Shown in pieces: positions 1 to 9,426 of a stretch of 64,000 nucleotides of DNA. The first letter of the stretch is position 1, and each line of letters starts with the position of its first letter. Position numbers and translations under genes: made by a program. Location: contig NZ_POJH01000031.1 of assembly GCF_002960625.1 (NCBI RefSeq), positions 106,498 to 170,497 of the forward strand. Direction: 5' to 3'. Origin of the DNA: Streptococcus suis. Its GTDB lineage: Bacteria > Bacillota > Bacilli > Lactobacillales > Streptococcaceae. The notes under the pieces are model-generated. The model was not told where the DNA came from. It worked only from the letters and a program-made list of their open reading frames with translations, and made no database searches.

Positions 1-115
1 TTTCTTTAGGAAGTTCGCTTGCCTTCCTGATATGCTCTTAGTTTACTCCACATTCCTAAAAGAAAGATTAAAGATAGCCAAAAGAAAACTTAAAGTATTT
101 TTTCAGAAAATCAGC

Positions 116-138
116 AAAAAGGACTGGTAATCCAGCCC
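116..138 (-). terminator. Terminator after the lipoprotein gene
   Basis: A GGGCTGG / CCAGTCC stem with an ATTA loop and one mismatch is followed on the minus strand by five T residues. It sits just beyond the stop of the lipoprotein gene. Bases 1-115 hold nothing I can assign. Confidence 0.7.
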
Positions 139-147
139 TGAATGCTA

Positions 148-825
148 TTATTTTTCCAATTTGGTCCAAGTTAAGCTTGTCAAATCAAGCAAAGCAGCAG
201 TTTCCGGCCTGCTAGTATCCTCTGAAATTCTCTTCAATCCTGGAATCATAGCCTGATACTGATAGATTCGGAAAACACCCTCTGCTTCAAAAAGATAAGT
301 CCCATCCTGCAAGGGATAGAGGCGAGCATCTGGACCAATCTCAAACCCAATGTTTCGGAAATTGTCCACCAAGCGCAAGTCTTCACCAGCAAGCTGAGTA
401 TAAAGATCAATTAAGACATACTCTCCTGACTTGTCAAAAGCCAAGAGCAGCTCCTCTGCTCCATCATGATTGATATCATACAAACTATAAAATAGTCCGC
501 TATAGTCATAAGTTTGATTTGTCAACAAAGTTAGATGACTGCTAACTTCATCTTGAGAAAGAGCTTCAGCGGTCTGGCCTAGACTATCCTTGTAGCGCTC
601 GAGAATAGATTGGTAGGCAATTGGCACGCTTATCTCAGTCGTCGAAATCTCTTGCTCACTTGAACTAGAGGAAGTGGCTATAGAAGATGATGGGCTAGAA
701 CTGGTCGCAATCTGATTAGAGGAAGTAGAGCTAGGACTACTCACTTTTGGCACCTGACCGCCTTGACATGCTACCAGCAAACATACAGTAGAAAGAAGCA
801 ACAACCTAGTCAAATATGTTTTCAT
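148..825 (-). CDS. Ser-rich surface lipoprotein, unknown function
   Basis: The 225-residue product starts with a lipoprotein signal: positive N-terminus, hydrophobic core and lipobox LLVAC, with Cys20 as the predicted lipidated residue. A low-complexity Ser/Thr linker (about residues 28-65) would tether a globular C-terminal part to the membrane. The segment around residues 117-140 contains YDINHDGAEELLLAF, an Asp-rich DxNxDG-type stretch like those in FG-GAP or calcium-binding repeat proteins. A good Shine-Dalgarno (AAAAGGAG) precedes the ATG. The gene has its own promoter and terminator and is therefore monocistronic. I do not recognise a specific family. Outer membrane-face location is well supported; function is unknown. 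Confidence 0.8.
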   Translation of the reverse strand: MKTYLTRLLLLSTVCLLVACQGGQVPKVSSPSSTSSNQIATSSSPSSSIATSSSSSEQEISTTEISVPIAYQSILERYKDSLGQTAEALSQDEVSSHLTLLTNQTYDYSGLFYSLYDINHDGAEELLLAFDKSGEYVLIDLYTQLAGEDLRLVDNFRNIGFEIGPDARLYPLQDGTYLFEAEGVFRIYQYQAMIPGLKRISEDTSRPETAALLDLTSLTWTKLEK

Positions 826-896
826 GATATTCTCCTTTTGAAATTCGGTTACAGCAAATAAAAAATTTTTAGCATAACAGACATCGATACGATATC

Positions 897-905
897 ATTA
901 TACCA
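897..905 (-). promoter_or_regulatory. Extended -10 promoter of the lipoprotein gene
   Basis: On the minus strand TATAAT (897-902) is preceded by TGG, giving an extended -10 element about 70 bp upstream of the ATG. No good -35 hexamer is visible. The rest of 906-1090 holds nothing recognisable. Confidence 0.55.
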
Positions 906-1090
906 TATTTGTAGTCCTGCCGTTCATTTTTATTAAGGTCTTTTACTACTAGGCAACGATAGCAGACACAACTGGTTAGACAAGGAAATAGTATATGAAA
1001 AAACTAAGGGAAGATACTTAGATGTATGAATAACTCCATTTCCCTATTTCCAAAATAGTTTGAGCAGGCTACACAAAAACTTTCAAACAT

Positions 1091-1116
1091 AAAAAGCCGA
1101 ATGTTGCCATCCGACT
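1091..1116 (-). terminator. Terminator of the rimP-nusA-infB-rbfA operon
   Basis: The AGTCGGATG / CATTCGGCT stem with a GCAA tetraloop is followed by a run of five T residues on the minus strand. It lies 10 bp beyond the rbfA stop codon. Confidence 0.8.
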
Positions 1117-1124
1117 TTCCTATC

Positions 1125-1484
1125 TTAATCTTTTTGCTCAAGGGCACGCAACATTTGGTCAATTTTGTTGCCATACTCAATGGATTGGTCTTTTTCAAAG
1201 ACCAAATCAGGAATTTTATAGAGGGTCAGCTTGCGACCTAGTTCTCTCTTAATGGTTCCTGTTGCTTTTTCAAGACCCGTTTGGGCTTTCTGATTGTCAG
1301 AAGCCAGGTTACTCATAATGGTATAGTAAACCTTGGCCATGGACAAATCGCCGACCATCTGCACATCAGTGATGGTCACTCCTTGTACACGGGGATCGCG
1401 AACTTTCTTTTGCAAAATCTCATTGACTTCGCGCTTGATTTCCATACCCACACGGTCTGTTCGAAAATGGTTTGCCATAGTCAT
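1125..1484 (-). CDS. rbfA: 30S ribosome-binding factor RbfA
   Basis: RbfA (119 aa) is a single KH-fold protein that binds the immature 30S subunit and assists 5'-end maturation of 16S rRNA. The N-terminus [18 protein letters not shown], the central [15 protein letters not shown] and the [11 protein letters not shown] segment are hallmark RbfA sequences. The length matches the family (115-135 aa). The start has a GAAAGGA Shine-Dalgarno. It is the last gene of the nusA-infB operon, as in most Firmicutes, but a terminator-like hairpin separates it from infB, so its level may be set partly by readthrough. Confidence 0.96.
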   Translation of the reverse strand: MTMANHFRTDRVGMEIKREVNEILQKKVRDPRVQGVTITDVQMVGDLSMAKVYYTIMSNLASDNQKAQTGLEKATGTIKRELGRKLTLYKIPDLVFEKDQSIEYGNKIDQMLRALEQKD

Positions 1485-1500
1485 TCCTTTCTTAGATGAT

Positions 1501-1524
1501 AGAAAAGCTGAGTTTCCTCAGCTT
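1501..1524 (-). terminator. Terminator-like hairpin between infB and rbfA
   Basis: A perfect 8-bp stem, AAGCTGAG / CTCAGCTT with a GAAA tetraloop (1505-1524), is followed by TTCT on the minus strand. It sits in the 121-bp infB-rbfA gap. The short U-tract suggests a partial terminator or an mRNA processing/stability element that lowers rbfA relative to infB. Confidence 0.6.
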
Positions 1525-1605
1525 AACATTGTTTCATAAGAGGACTTCGGTAGAACAAATATCTCAGTTCCCTTGACACCCTTACTTTTGCTTTTTAAAA
1601 AGCAC

Positions 1606-4404
1606 TTATTTCTTAATTTCTTCCATGATGTAGGCTTCGATGGTATCATCTACACGGATGTCGTTGTAGTTTTCAATCATCAAACCACCTTCTTGGGCAT
1701 TGCCGACTTCTTTCACATCATCCTTGTAACGCTTCAAGCTGCCCAATTTACCGTCGAAGATAACAACACCGTCACGGATAACACGGACACTTGAGTCACG
1801 GGTAACCTTACCACGTACGACCATGAAACCACCGATCGTGCCGACTTTAGATACCTTGAAGGTTTCACGGATAATCGCTTCCCCGATGATTTTTTCTTCA
1901 AACTCAGGATCCAACATCCCTTTCATGGCATCTTCCATCTCTTCAATGACCTTATAGATGATACTGTGGAGGCGAACTTCTACATCATCTGCTTCTGCTT
2001 GACTACGAGCCTCAGCAGTTGGACGTACGTTGAAACCAATTACGAGGGCATTGGATGCTTCTGCAAGTGTAATATCAGACTCGTTGATGGCACCTACTGC
2101 AGAGTGAACGATATTGACGCGCACGCCTTCCACTTCGATTTTCTGAAGAGAGGTTGCAAGGGCCTCTACAGAACCTTGTACATCGGCCTTGATAATGACG
2201 TTGACAGACTTAACTTCACCTGCTTTAAGGGTATCAAAGAGGTTTTCAAGGCTGACACGTTGGGTTGCTTGACGTTGTTTGAGAAGGGCACGCTTGGCAC
2301 GCTCTTCACCAGCTGCACGCGCAGATTTCTCATCTTCATAGACAGCGAAATGATCGCCAGCCATTGGCGTTTCGTTCAAACCAGTGATCGAAACCGGTGT
2401 AGATGGTCCAGCCACCTTGACACGACGACCAAGGTCATTGGTCATAGCACGAACACGACCGAAGGTATTTCCTACAACGATTGGGTCTTGAACATTCAAG
2501 GTACCTTGTTGAACAAGAAGGGTCGCAACAGCACCTTTTCCTTTGTCCAAATGCGCTTCGATAACCGTACCAATAGCACGTACAGTTGGGTCTGCCTTCA
2601 GTTCTTGGATTTCAGCAACCAAAAGAACAGTTTCCAACAATTCATCAATGTTTTGGTTAAACTTAGCTGAGATTTCTACAAATTCAGACTCACCGCCCCA
2701 GGCAGTTGAGATAACGCCGTGCTCAGCCAATTCACCGATGACACGTTCTGGGTTGGCACCTGGCTTGTCAATCTTGTTGATGGCAACGATGATTGGAACA
2801 TTGGCAGCTTTGGAGTGGTTGATTGCCTCAATGGTCTGTGGCATAACACCATCATCTGCTGCAACGACCAAGATGGTCAAGTCGGTAACAGAGGCACCAC
2901 GAGCACGCATAGATGTAAAGGCCGCGTGTCCAGGCGTATCCAAGAAGGTAATTTTCTTGCCGTTTTCTTCGATTTGATAGGCACCGATATGCTGAGTGAT
3001 ACCTCCCGCTTCGCCTGTTGCAACACGAGAATTACGAAGGGTATCCAAAAGGGTTGTCTTACCGTGGTCAACGTGTCCCATGATCGTCACAACAGGTGGA
3101 CGCTCTACCATTTCCTCTTCATTGAGGTAGCCCTCTTCTACAAAGAAACGTTCGATATCTGCGTTATCAACCTCAACCTTTTCCTTGGCCTCAATTCCAT
3201 AATCAACCATAAGGAGTTCGATGGTGTCGCCATCTAGAGATTGGTTCTGAGTTGCCATGACACCCATGAGGAAGAGTTTCTTCACGATTTCAGCAGGCTC
3301 ACGTTTGATCCGTTTTGCAATTTCCGCAACGGTCATGCCAGCTGTGTATTCAAATTCTGTTGGCAATTCATGGAACTTGCGTTCAGTTGCTGGCTTGACA
3401 GGTTGGTTACTCTTGCCTTTTTTGTTTTTCTTGTTGTTATTCCAGTTACTATTTCTTTGATTTCTCACTTGATTTTGACTATTTCGATTTCTTTGTTGTT
3501 TCCGTGGACCATCTTCTTCGTCACTATTGAAGTCACGTTTCTTATCTGGTCGAGCTTGTTTTTTACGACGGGTATCTAGAGCACTTTCTGCAACCTTCTC
3601 AGGCACCGCTGCGACTGGTGTTGGTTTGACAAATGGCTTGCTTTCAATCACCGGTTCTTCGAACTTGATTTCCTTAGGCTTTTTCGGTTGCTTTTTAGCC
3701 TCCTGAGCCTGACGGAACCGTTCTTCGCTGGTACGAGCATATTCTGCATTTTGCTCTGCTTTTAAGGCTGCTGCACGCGCTTTGAAGTCAATCTTCGGTG
3801 TTGCTGGTTTTGCAACTTCTTTTTGCTCAAAGCGTGCTGATTGAGTAGAACGGTTGTCTTGACGACGGTTGTCACGATTGTCACGGCGGTCACCAAAACG
3901 ATTGTCCTTACGCTTGTCTGAACCCTGCTCACGTCTGTTATCACGACGCTCATTGCGTTCATTACTTGGACGGCCTTGGCCTTGCTGACGGTTGTCACGA
4001 CGGTCTTGACCTTGTTTATTTTGTCCACCTTTACCCTGAGCTCGCTTAGCTGCTTGTTCCTTGGCACGCGCTTCACGTTCTGCCTTAAAGTTACGGCTCT
4101 GAGGGCGGTGAGGTGCTGCTGGAGCAACTGCCTTCGGTTCTTCCTTGGTAGCTGGAGCAGGTGCTTCTTGCTTTGCTACTGGAGCCTTGCTTTCAGTCGG
4201 TTTCTCAACAGACTGGACTTTCTCTACTGGTTTTTGAGCTTCTGCTTTCTTAGTAAAGCTGTCAGCCAAACGTTTAGCACTTGCTTCATCTACGCTTGAA
4301 GCATGACTTTTGACTTCAAAACCCAATTCCTGCGCCTTAGCAACAACTTCCTTGCTGCTTACGCCTAATTCTCGGGCAATTTCATTCAATCTCTTCTTAG
4401 ACAA
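1606..4404 (-). CDS. infB: Translation initiation factor IF-2
   Basis: IF-2 (932 aa) is the GTPase that delivers initiator fMet-tRNA to the 30S subunit and promotes subunit joining. The N-terminal IF2N module (residues 1-50) is followed by a long Lys/Arg/Gln/Asn-rich disordered region (about 60-340) with NRRDNR-type repeats, then a second IF2N, the G domain with G1 motif GHVDHGKTT (about residue 440), NKID and the C-terminal domains. The start is TTG, supported by AGGAGG eight bases upstream. It follows ylxQ by 17 bp. The extended linker is typical of streptococci. Confidence 0.97.
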   Translation of the reverse strand: MSKKRLNEIARELGVSSKEVVAKAQELGFEVKSHASSVDEASAKRLADSFTKKAEAQKPVEKVQSVEKPTESKAPVAKQEAPAPATKEEPKAVAPAAPHRPQSRNFKAEREARAKEQAAKRAQGKGGQNKQGQDRRDNRQQGQGRPSNERNERRDNRREQGSDKRKDNRFGDRRDNRDNRRQDNRSTQSARFEQKEVAKPATPKIDFKARAAALKAEQNAEYARTSEERFRQAQEAKKQPKKPKEIKFEEPVIESKPFVKPTPVAAVPEKVAESALDTRRKKQARPDKKRDFNSDEEDGPRKQQRNRNSQNQVRNQRNSNWNNNKKNKKGKSNQPVKPATERKFHELPTEFEYTAGMTVAEIAKRIKREPAEIVKKLFLMGVMATQNQSLDGDTIELLMVDYGIEAKEKVEVDNADIERFFVEEGYLNEEEMVERPPVVTIMGHVDHGKTTLLDTLRNSRVATGEAGGITQHIGAYQIEENGKKITFLDTPGHAAFTSMRARGASVTDLTILVVAADDGVMPQTIEAINHSKAANVPIIVAINKIDKPGANPERVIGELAEHGVISTAWGGESEFVEISAKFNQNIDELLETVLLVAEIQELKADPTVRAIGTVIEAHLDKGKGAVATLLVQQGTLNVQDPIVVGNTFGRVRAMTNDLGRRVKVAGPSTPVSITGLNETPMAGDHFAVYEDEKSARAAGEERAKRALLKQRQATQRVSLENLFDTLKAGEVKSVNVIIKADVQGSVEALATSLQKIEVEGVRVNIVHSAVGAINESDITLAEASNALVIGFNVRPTAEARSQAEADDVEVRLHSIIYKVIEEMEDAMKGMLDPEFEEKIIGEAIIRETFKVSKVGTIGGFMVVRGKVTRDSSVRVIRDGVVIFDGKLGSLKRYKDDVKEVGNAQEGGLMIENYNDIRVDDTIEAYIMEEIKK

Positions 4405-4421
4405 TGCCTTGTCCTCCTGTT

Positions 4422-4730
4422 CTATTCCATAATAGACCTCATCTTCTTTGTAAATCCAGCGTCTGTCACTGCAAGAACTTTCCTAGCCTTGCCGACAGCT
4501 GCACTCAATTCCAGTGTTGAAAACACTGTTACAACTTCTACTTGATAGGTATGACTTTTATCTGTTACTTTTTTACTTAAATTTCCAGCAGCATCATTAG
4601 CTAAATAAACCAATTTTGCCTGTCCTTTTTGAATAGCTTCAACAACCAGGTCCTCACCTGAAACCAAGCGACCTGCTCGCTGGGCTAATCCCAATAAATT
4701 TAAGATTTTCTGTTTCTTATTCCAGTCCAA
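4422..4730 (-). CDS. ylxQ: L7Ae-family RNA-binding protein YlxQ
   Basis: This 102-residue member of the L7Ae/L30e/S12e family binds kink-turn-type RNA. Family sequence is visible in [45 protein letters not shown]. The reading frame is open further upstream, but TTG at 4730 with AGGAGAGAAC directly before it gives the expected N-terminus ([10 protein letters not shown]). That start overlaps the end of ylxR by 14 bp, which implies translational coupling. The position between ylxR and infB is conserved in Firmicutes. Its exact role in ribosome or RNase P biology is unsettled. Confidence 0.9.
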   Translation of the reverse strand: MDWNKKQKILNLLGLAQRAGRLVSGEDLVVEAIQKGQAKLVYLANDAAGNLSKKVTDKSHTYQVEVVTVFSTLELSAAVGKARKVLAVTDAGFTKKMRSIME

Positions 4731-5013
4731 GTTCTCTCCTCTTGACCTTGTGATCAACATAGGCAATCAATTCATCGTAGAACTCTTCAGCCACTTCCAT
4801 ACTAAAGGAACGATCGAAGACACGACGTTTTTTAGCTTGAGTAGCTTCAGCATTATCTAGCTTGATATAGGCTCCTCGCCCATTGGCCTTGCCTGTTGGA
4901 TCGATAAATACTTGACCTTCTTTATTTTTTACAATACGGAGCAAATCCCGTTTGTCGATGATTTCACCGGACACCACAGACTTGCGCAAGGGTATTTTTC
5001 TAGCTTTTGCCAT
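4717..5013 (-). CDS. ylxR: YlxR-family RNA-binding protein (RnpM-type)
   Basis: This 98-residue basic protein belongs to the YlxR/DUF448 family, with the GRGAYI signature and the preceding VFIDPTGKANGR loop that form the RNA-binding surface. The Bacillus homologue has been reported as a modulator of RNase P. It sits between nusA and ylxQ in the conserved operon and starts at ATG 16 bp after nusA. The C-terminus is Arg/Lys-rich. Family assignment is secure; the cellular role here is inferred from homologues. Confidence 0.92.
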   Translation of the reverse strand: MAKARKIPLRKSVVSGEIIDKRDLLRIVKNKEGQVFIDPTGKANGRGAYIKLDNAEATQAKKRRVFDRSFSMEVAEEFYDELIAYVDHKVKRRELGLE

Positions 5014-5029
5014 GGTTGCTCCTTTTGTT

Positions 5030-6184
5030 CTATTCTTGTTCTTCTGTAAATTCTTCCGCGACTTCTTCTACAAGCTCTTCTGTTGCATATTGAGCCGCCT
5101 CAAATGCCTCATATTCGGAAGCAGACTTGATGTCGATACGGAAGCCTGTCAAATGGGCTGCTAAACGAACGTTTTGACCACGACGACCGATTGCCAAGGA
5201 CAATTTATCATCTGGCACAACAACAGTAGCATGCTTGCCATCTTCTGTATCAAACAATACTTGGTCAACTTCTGCAGGAGCAAGAGCATTGTAGATAAAT
5301 TCCGCTTCATCTGCTACCCACTCGATGACATCAATATTTTCCTCAGTCGGAATCATGCGGTCATTTTTAGCATCGTAACGAGCTGGATGGAACTTGCTGG
5401 TGATTTTCTTGATATTTGAACCACCACGACCAACAATAGTACCAATAGCATCCACGTTCGGATTGTGACTACGAACAGCCACTTTCGTACGGTCTCCAGC
5501 TTCACGGGCCACGCTCATGATTTCAACCGTTCCATCATAAACTTCAGGAATTTCCTGTTCCATGAGGCGTTTGATCATCTCTGGATGGCTACGGCTGACA
5601 AATACATTCACCCCACGGCCGTTGTCTTCAACCTTGTAAACATAGACTTCGATACGGTCATGTGATTGGAAAACCTCGCCAGGAATTTGATCCTGTTTGG
5701 ACAGCTGAGCTTCAATGGTCCCAAGATTGACATAGATGAAACGATTGTCAAAACGCTCAACCGTACCAGACATGATTTCATTCTCATGTTGCTTGTAGGT
5801 ATTAAAGGTAATGGCACGCTTTTGCTTGCGCATTTTTTCCATGATGGTTTGCTTAGCTGATTGGGCAGCTACGCGACCAAATTCTGCCGGATCTTCTGGG
5901 AATTTGATTTTATCACCCATTTCATAAGCAGTTGAGATGGCCAAGGCATCCTTGAGGCTGATTTCCAAACGGCTATCAAAGACCTCATCCACTACTTCAC
6001 GGACAGTATATACGTGGAAATCAGCCTTCTTCTCGTCAAACTCGATAACTGCTGACTCAGCTTGTCCATAGCGGCGCTTATAAGCAGAACGAAGTGATTC
6101 TGTCACTGCATCAATAATATCCGCCTTGTTAATACCCATGTCTTCCTCTAAAATACGGAAGGCTTCTAGCATTTCTCTACTCAT
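5030..6184 (-). CDS. nusA: Transcription termination/antitermination factor NusA
   Basis: NusA (384 aa) binds RNA polymerase near the RNA exit channel and modulates pausing, termination and antitermination. Domain order: N-terminal RNAP-binding domain (1-125, opening SREMLEAFRILEEDMGINK), S1 domain (about 130-200), and KH1/KH2 with IGTIVGRGGSNIKKI and LAIGRRGQNVRLA. Like other Firmicute NusA it lacks the C-terminal acidic repeats of E. coli, ending in a short Glu-rich tail. It lies 39 bp downstream of rimP. NusA of B. subtilis represses its own operon through a leader terminator; a comparable hairpin lies upstream of rimP here. Confidence 0.97.
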   Translation of the reverse strand: MSREMLEAFRILEEDMGINKADIIDAVTESLRSAYKRRYGQAESAVIEFDEKKADFHVYTVREVVDEVFDSRLEISLKDALAISTAYEMGDKIKFPEDPAEFGRVAAQSAKQTIMEKMRKQKRAITFNTYKQHENEIMSGTVERFDNRFIYVNLGTIEAQLSKQDQIPGEVFQSHDRIEVYVYKVEDNGRGVNVFVSRSHPEMIKRLMEQEIPEVYDGTVEIMSVAREAGDRTKVAVRSHNPNVDAIGTIVGRGGSNIKKITSKFHPARYDAKNDRMIPTEENIDVIEWVADEAEFIYNALAPAEVDQVLFDTEDGKHATVVVPDDKLSLAIGRRGQNVRLAAHLTGFRIDIKSASEYEAFEAAQYATEELVEEVAEEFTEEQE

Positions 6185-6223
6185 TTTGATTTCCTTTTGA
6201 TGTCAAAAGGTCCTTTCTTACAC

Positions 6224-6694
6224 TTAAATTTTAACGGCCAAACGTGCCTTAGCTACTGTCGAATATGGAATGGTCACTTCTTTTTTACGGGTCTTGTCCA
6301 TGTACTCCATGACCAAATCTGTACCATCGAAAGACAGAAGAGTTCCTTCAAAAACCTTAACCTTGTCAATAGCCTGATAGAGCTTGACATGGATGTACTT
6401 CCCAACAGCCTGGGCAACTGCATCTGCTGTCTTCAAGGGACGTTCCAGACCTGGACTGGTTACCTCAAGCATATACTGCTCTGGGAAAGGATCCGGATGA
6501 ATGGTGTCCAAGAGTGGACTAATGACTTCTGATAAATCTGCCGTATCTTGAAGGGAAATCCCCCCTTCCTTATCAATGAAAATAGACAGGACATAGTCAC
6601 CACCCATTTTGCCATATTCTACATCTACCAACTCATAGGGAGCCTGGATAGCTGGTGCAATGGTAGCCGTGACTAAATCAACAATTGATGACAT
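6224..6694 (-). CDS. rimP: Ribosome maturation factor RimP
   Basis: RimP (156 aa) is needed for 30S subunit assembly, acting at the central pseudoknot of 16S rRNA. The sequence [29 protein letters not shown] and the SPGLERPLK motif are diagnostic. I place the start at ATG 6694 because AAAGGAGG lies five bases upstream; an in-frame GTG two codons earlier falls inside the Shine-Dalgarno. First gene of the operon. Confidence 0.95.
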   Translation of the reverse strand: MSSIVDLVTATIAPAIQAPYELVDVEYGKMGGDYVLSIFIDKEGGISLQDTADLSEVISPLLDTIHPDPFPEQYMLEVTSPGLERPLKTADAVAQAVGKYIHVKLYQAIDKVKVFEGTLLSFDGTDLVMEYMDKTRKKEVTIPYSTVAKARLAVKI

Positions 6695-6741
6695 AGGCAC
6701 CTCCTTTTACAATTCTAATCTGCAACAATTTGCATACAGGG

Positions 6742-6770
6742 AAAGGGTTGACTGACGTCAACCCCCTTTT
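6742..6770 (-). promoter_or_regulatory. Leader hairpin of the rimP-nusA operon
   Basis: A perfect 8-bp stem (GGGTTGAC / GTCAACCC with a 4-nt loop, 6745-6764), extendable by outer AAAG/CTTT pairs, lies in the 5' leader between promoter and rimP. The minus-strand sequence after the stem (TTTCCCTG) is a short, interrupted U-tract. That layout is what is expected of a weak, NusA-dependent attenuator like the one reported for the B. subtilis nusA operon. The attenuator role is inference. Confidence 0.55.
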
Positions 6771-6789
6771 CTCTTTATTTCTACTCTGT

Positions 6790-6818
6790 ATTCTACCACA
6801 ATTTCGAACACCTGTAAA
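6790..6818 (-). promoter_or_regulatory. Promoter of the rimP-nusA-infB operon
   Basis: -35 TTTACA (6813-6818) and extended -10 TGG-TAGAAT (6790-6795) are separated by 17 bp on the minus strand. Confidence 0.75.
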
Positions 6819-6840
6819 GGAAAACGATAAGGATCGAAAT

Positions 6841-6854
6841 TGTAAACGTTACCT
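6841..6854. promoter_or_regulatory. Candidate CcpA (cre) site
   Basis: TGTAAACGTTACCT closely matches the catabolite-responsive element consensus. It is centred about 30 bp upstream of the rimP operon -35. Function is unproven. Confidence 0.35.
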
Positions 6855-6869
6855 GGTTCTTTATATAAA

Positions 6870-6897
6870 AATAAGGAGCCCAAATGGATTCCTTATT
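6870..6897 (-). terminator. Terminator after trmB
   Basis: AATAAGGA / TCCTTATT stem with a 12-nt loop followed by TTTA on the minus strand, 11 bp past the trmB stop. Confidence 0.7.
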
Positions 6898-6908
6898 TAC
6901 TATTCTCA

Positions 6909-7544
6909 CTAAAATCTTGCTTCCACACGATAGATGACCTGACCCTTGTTTGAGAATTTCTCCTCGTACTCCGTCATGACATTACCTTCCAAGCCATCTG
7001 CATGAAGGTCTAACCAGACCTGCTTCAAGACCATACCATATTGGGAAAAACTAGCCAAACTGTATTCAAACAAACCACGGTTATCCGTTTTAAAATGAAT
7101 TTCCCCATTCTCAGGCAAAATTTCCTTGTAGGTATCCAAGAAAGACTTATAAGTCAACCGGCGTTTTTCATGGCGTTTCTTTGGCCATGGATCAGAAAAA
7201 TTTAGATAGAGCTGATCAATTTCCGCTGGGGCAAAATAGTTGGTCAAGCTAGATCCATCAACCTGCAAGAGTTTAATGTTTGGTAGACCTGCTTCAAGCA
7301 CTCGGTCCAAGGCATAACTCAAAACCGTCATCTGAATATCAATACCGATGTAGTTAATATCCGGATTTTGTGCTGCCATGCCTGTCACAAATCGACCTTT
7401 ACCAGACCCAACCTCAATATGAATGGGATTATCATTCCCGAAAATTTCAGCCCATTTCCCCTTACACTCCTCTGGATTGGAGATGACATACTGGGGATTA
7501 TTTGCTAGGAGCTCACTGGCTCCCTTACGATTTCTAACTCTCAT
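6909..7544 (-). CDS. trmB: tRNA (guanine-N7-)-methyltransferase
   Basis: TrmB (211 aa) transfers a methyl group from SAM to N7 of G46 in the tRNA variable loop. The Rossmann SAM-binding motif [13 protein letters not shown] and the [18 protein letters not shown] motif are diagnostic. Its start overlaps the stop codon of ccrZ (ATGA), so translation is coupled. The ccrZ-trmB pairing is conserved in streptococci. Confidence 0.96.
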   Translation of the reverse strand: MRVRNRKGASELLANNPQYVISNPEECKGKWAEIFGNDNPIHIEVGSGKGRFVTGMAAQNPDINYIGIDIQMTVLSYALDRVLEAGLPNIKLLQVDGSSLTNYFAPAEIDQLYLNFSDPWPKKRHEKRRLTYKSFLDTYKEILPENGEIHFKTDNRGLFEYSLASFSQYGMVLKQVWLDLHADGLEGNVMTEYEEKFSNKGQVIYRVEARF

Positions 7545-8335
7545 ACTTCCCTATAAAAACTCTGACGGAATTGACGCAGAGCGTAAATTTCTCTATTAGC
7601 TGCCAAGGTGTTGTAACTTTCAACATGCTTGGCAATTTGATTGAGGTAGGCCAATTGACCATACCAATAAATCTTATTCAAAACGGTTTGATTATACTTG
7701 TAGCCATAAGCACGAAGCCACTCTTCCCAAGCCTGACGTGGAATATAGTGGGTCAAAATATAGGCCACATCGACCATACGATCGGTCACACAGGCTGTTT
7801 CCCAGTCCGTCAAATAAATGAAACCTGAAGTTGTTTCAACCCAGTTGCTATGGTGCAAATCACCATGCACAAAGGTTGCTAGCTCCTGACGAAATCTTGG
7901 AAGAGTATTTAATAAATCCTGACAGACCGATTGTAAGTAAGAATTTTGAAGTAAAATAGGTGGTACTTCATCCTGCCAACGACGGACCAAATCCTTAGGC
8001 TCTAGATAGGTATAATTCATTTGCAAGGCCTGATTGAGCAAGATGCGCGAAAAATGCATCCGCACTAAAATTTGGCGAACCTGCTTACTGGTCATATCCT
8101 GACGCTCCAAGGTACGACCATTGAGCCATTCCTGCTCCACACGGTGACCCATTCCTACCTCCCGATTTGCCGACAAAACAGGCGGTGTAATTTGTTCGCG
8201 AGCCAGTGCAGACACGATAGGAGGCATTTCATACTTTACAAAGACTTGCGTTCCGTCTGACCGTAGGCCCTTAAACGCTTTGCCACTATTTCCTGCAATA
8301 GACTGTAACTGTAGCCCACTGGTATCAAACTGCAT
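7541..8335 (-). CDS. ccrZ: Cell-cycle regulator CcrZ (phosphotransferase family)
   Basis: This 264-residue protein has an aminoglycoside/choline-kinase-like fold: catalytic-loop sequence [13 protein letters not shown] (about residues 155-167) and metal-binding YLTDWETA (about 173-180). In S. pneumoniae the homologue CcrZ acts at midcell with FtsZ to couple DNA replication initiation (via DnaA) to division. An AAAGGAGG Shine-Dalgarno precedes the ATG, and the gene has its own promoter overlapping the end of ecsB. Fold assignment is firm; substrate is not defined. Confidence 0.88.
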   Translation of the reverse strand: MQFDTSGLQLQSIAGNSGKAFKGLRSDGTQVFVKYEMPPIVSALAREQITPPVLSANREVGMGHRVEQEWLNGRTLERQDMTSKQVRQILVRMHFSRILLNQALQMNYTYLEPKDLVRRWQDEVPPILLQNSYLQSVCQDLLNTLPRFRQELATFVHGDLHHSNWVETTSGFIYLTDWETACVTDRMVDVAYILTHYIPRQAWEEWLRAYGYKYNQTVLNKIYWYGQLAYLNQIAKHVESYNTLAANREIYALRQFRQSFYREV

Positions 8336-8363
8336 GCCTTACCTCCTTTAAAAATTCCCTACT

Positions 8364-8392
8364 ATTTTACTAATTTTCAGCTATTTAGTCAA
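8364..8392 (-). promoter_or_regulatory. Promoter of ccrZ-trmB
   Basis: -35 TTGACT (8387-8392) and -10 TAAAAT (8364-8369) with 17-bp spacing on the minus strand. The -35 overlaps the ecsB stop codon, so ccrZ-trmB is transcribed independently as well as by readthrough. Confidence 0.75.
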
Positions 8393-9426
8393 TCAATTTT
8401 TTTCAATTTTATCGGCAAATAAACTTCATGTAGAAAAATAGATACGATTGGTAAAATGACTACCATGATTTTTTCTTGGATAAATAGCAGAGCGACTACC
8501 GTTTCCACGACTAAGAGCCCATATAAAATAACCCGAAGCAAGTGCTGAAAATCTTTCACTTTAGCTTTTATATCCAAAGGATAAAGCTGAGTTAGGTACT
8601 GGTAATCATAGTGCTTATAGAGCCCCAACAGCTGAAAGAGGAGCAGATAATGAAAGACCAATACCAAACCAAGAGAGAGCCAAGCCTCTTCAATAGCAAT
8701 CAAGGATAAAAGGGCCAAAAAGACTAAACGCAGGGTCAGACCCAAATAATCTCCTGCCCGTAAAAAAGCCCTCAAGTAGAGATAGAACCAGGTTTGGCGA
8801 GAATGAAGCAAACGCAAGATGCCATCCAAATACCTTCTTGGCTTGACGGTCGCACTAATTCCTTTAACGGTCGTAAAAAGAGCAAAGAAGCGCAGGATAG
8901 TTTGCTTTCTCTTCTGCTCATCCTGAATGGCTGTTGACCAGTTCAAAACACCTTGTTGCTGGTAGGTTGCTAGCTGGTATTTTACTAGAAAATACTTGGC
9001 AACAAGCAAGACCACTATATAAACAACCACCATCCAGATTTCCAAACCCAGCTTCAGATAAATGGGTAAGAGCAGAAGCTGGAGCAAGACCTGCAAGCCA
9101 GACCATAGCAGATAAGAACGACGACTTGCAGCTACCAATTCTTCCAAGACTTCCTTCTCCCTAGTTAATAGGAAAATCTGGTCAGCTTCTTCCAAATAAG
9201 TCGCCATTCTACCTGAAAACAAAATCAAGAAACTGATGGCAAGAACAATCAGAATAATGGGCCAGGTATTTTCAGGAAAAGCTATCAAGAGTTGTCGATA
9301 CTGCAAACTCAAGAAGCCCAAAAAGACCATGAGAACCAAGACAAAATGGTCATTCAGAACATAGCGCAGGTACTTGGAACACCGTTCTAGAAAATCACGT
9401 CTGCGTTTTTGGAACAATCCTTTCAT
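8389..9426 (-). CDS. ecsB: ABC transporter permease EcsB
   Basis: This 345-residue integral membrane protein has several hydrophobic helices in two groups (about residues 25-75 and 100-160, then 220-345). It is the permease partner of EcsA, whose stop codon overlaps its start by 4 bp. In Bacillus and staphylococci Ecs affects secretion, intramembrane proteolysis (RasP) and peptide export; the true substrate remains uncertain. Length and position immediately after an Ecs-type ATPase support the call. Confidence 0.85.
   Translation of the reverse strand: MKGLFQKRRRDFLERCSKYLRYVLNDHFVLVLMVFLGFLSLQYRQLLIAFPENTWPIILIVLAISFLILFSGRMATYLEEADQIFLLTREKEVLEELVAASRRSYLLWSGLQVLLQLLLLPIYLKLGLEIWMVVVYIVVLLVAKYFLVKYQLATYQQQGVLNWSTAIQDEQKRKQTILRFFALFTTVKGISATVKPRRYLDGILRLLHSRQTWFYLYLRAFLRAGDYLGLTLRLVFLALLSLIAIEEAWLSLGLVLVFHYLLLFQLLGLYKHYDYQYLTQLYPLDIKAKVKDFQHLLRVILYGLLVVETVVALLFIQEKIMVVILPIVSIFLHEVYLPIKLKKID

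Noticed and set aside
1004..1198. Short minus-strand frame upstream of the lipoprotein gene
   Set aside because: It overlaps the rbfA terminator and rbfA itself, with no ribosome site.
1966..3579. Long plus-strand frames opposite infB
   Set aside because: They lie entirely antisense to a clear IF-2 gene, have no ribosome sites and show no family sequence.
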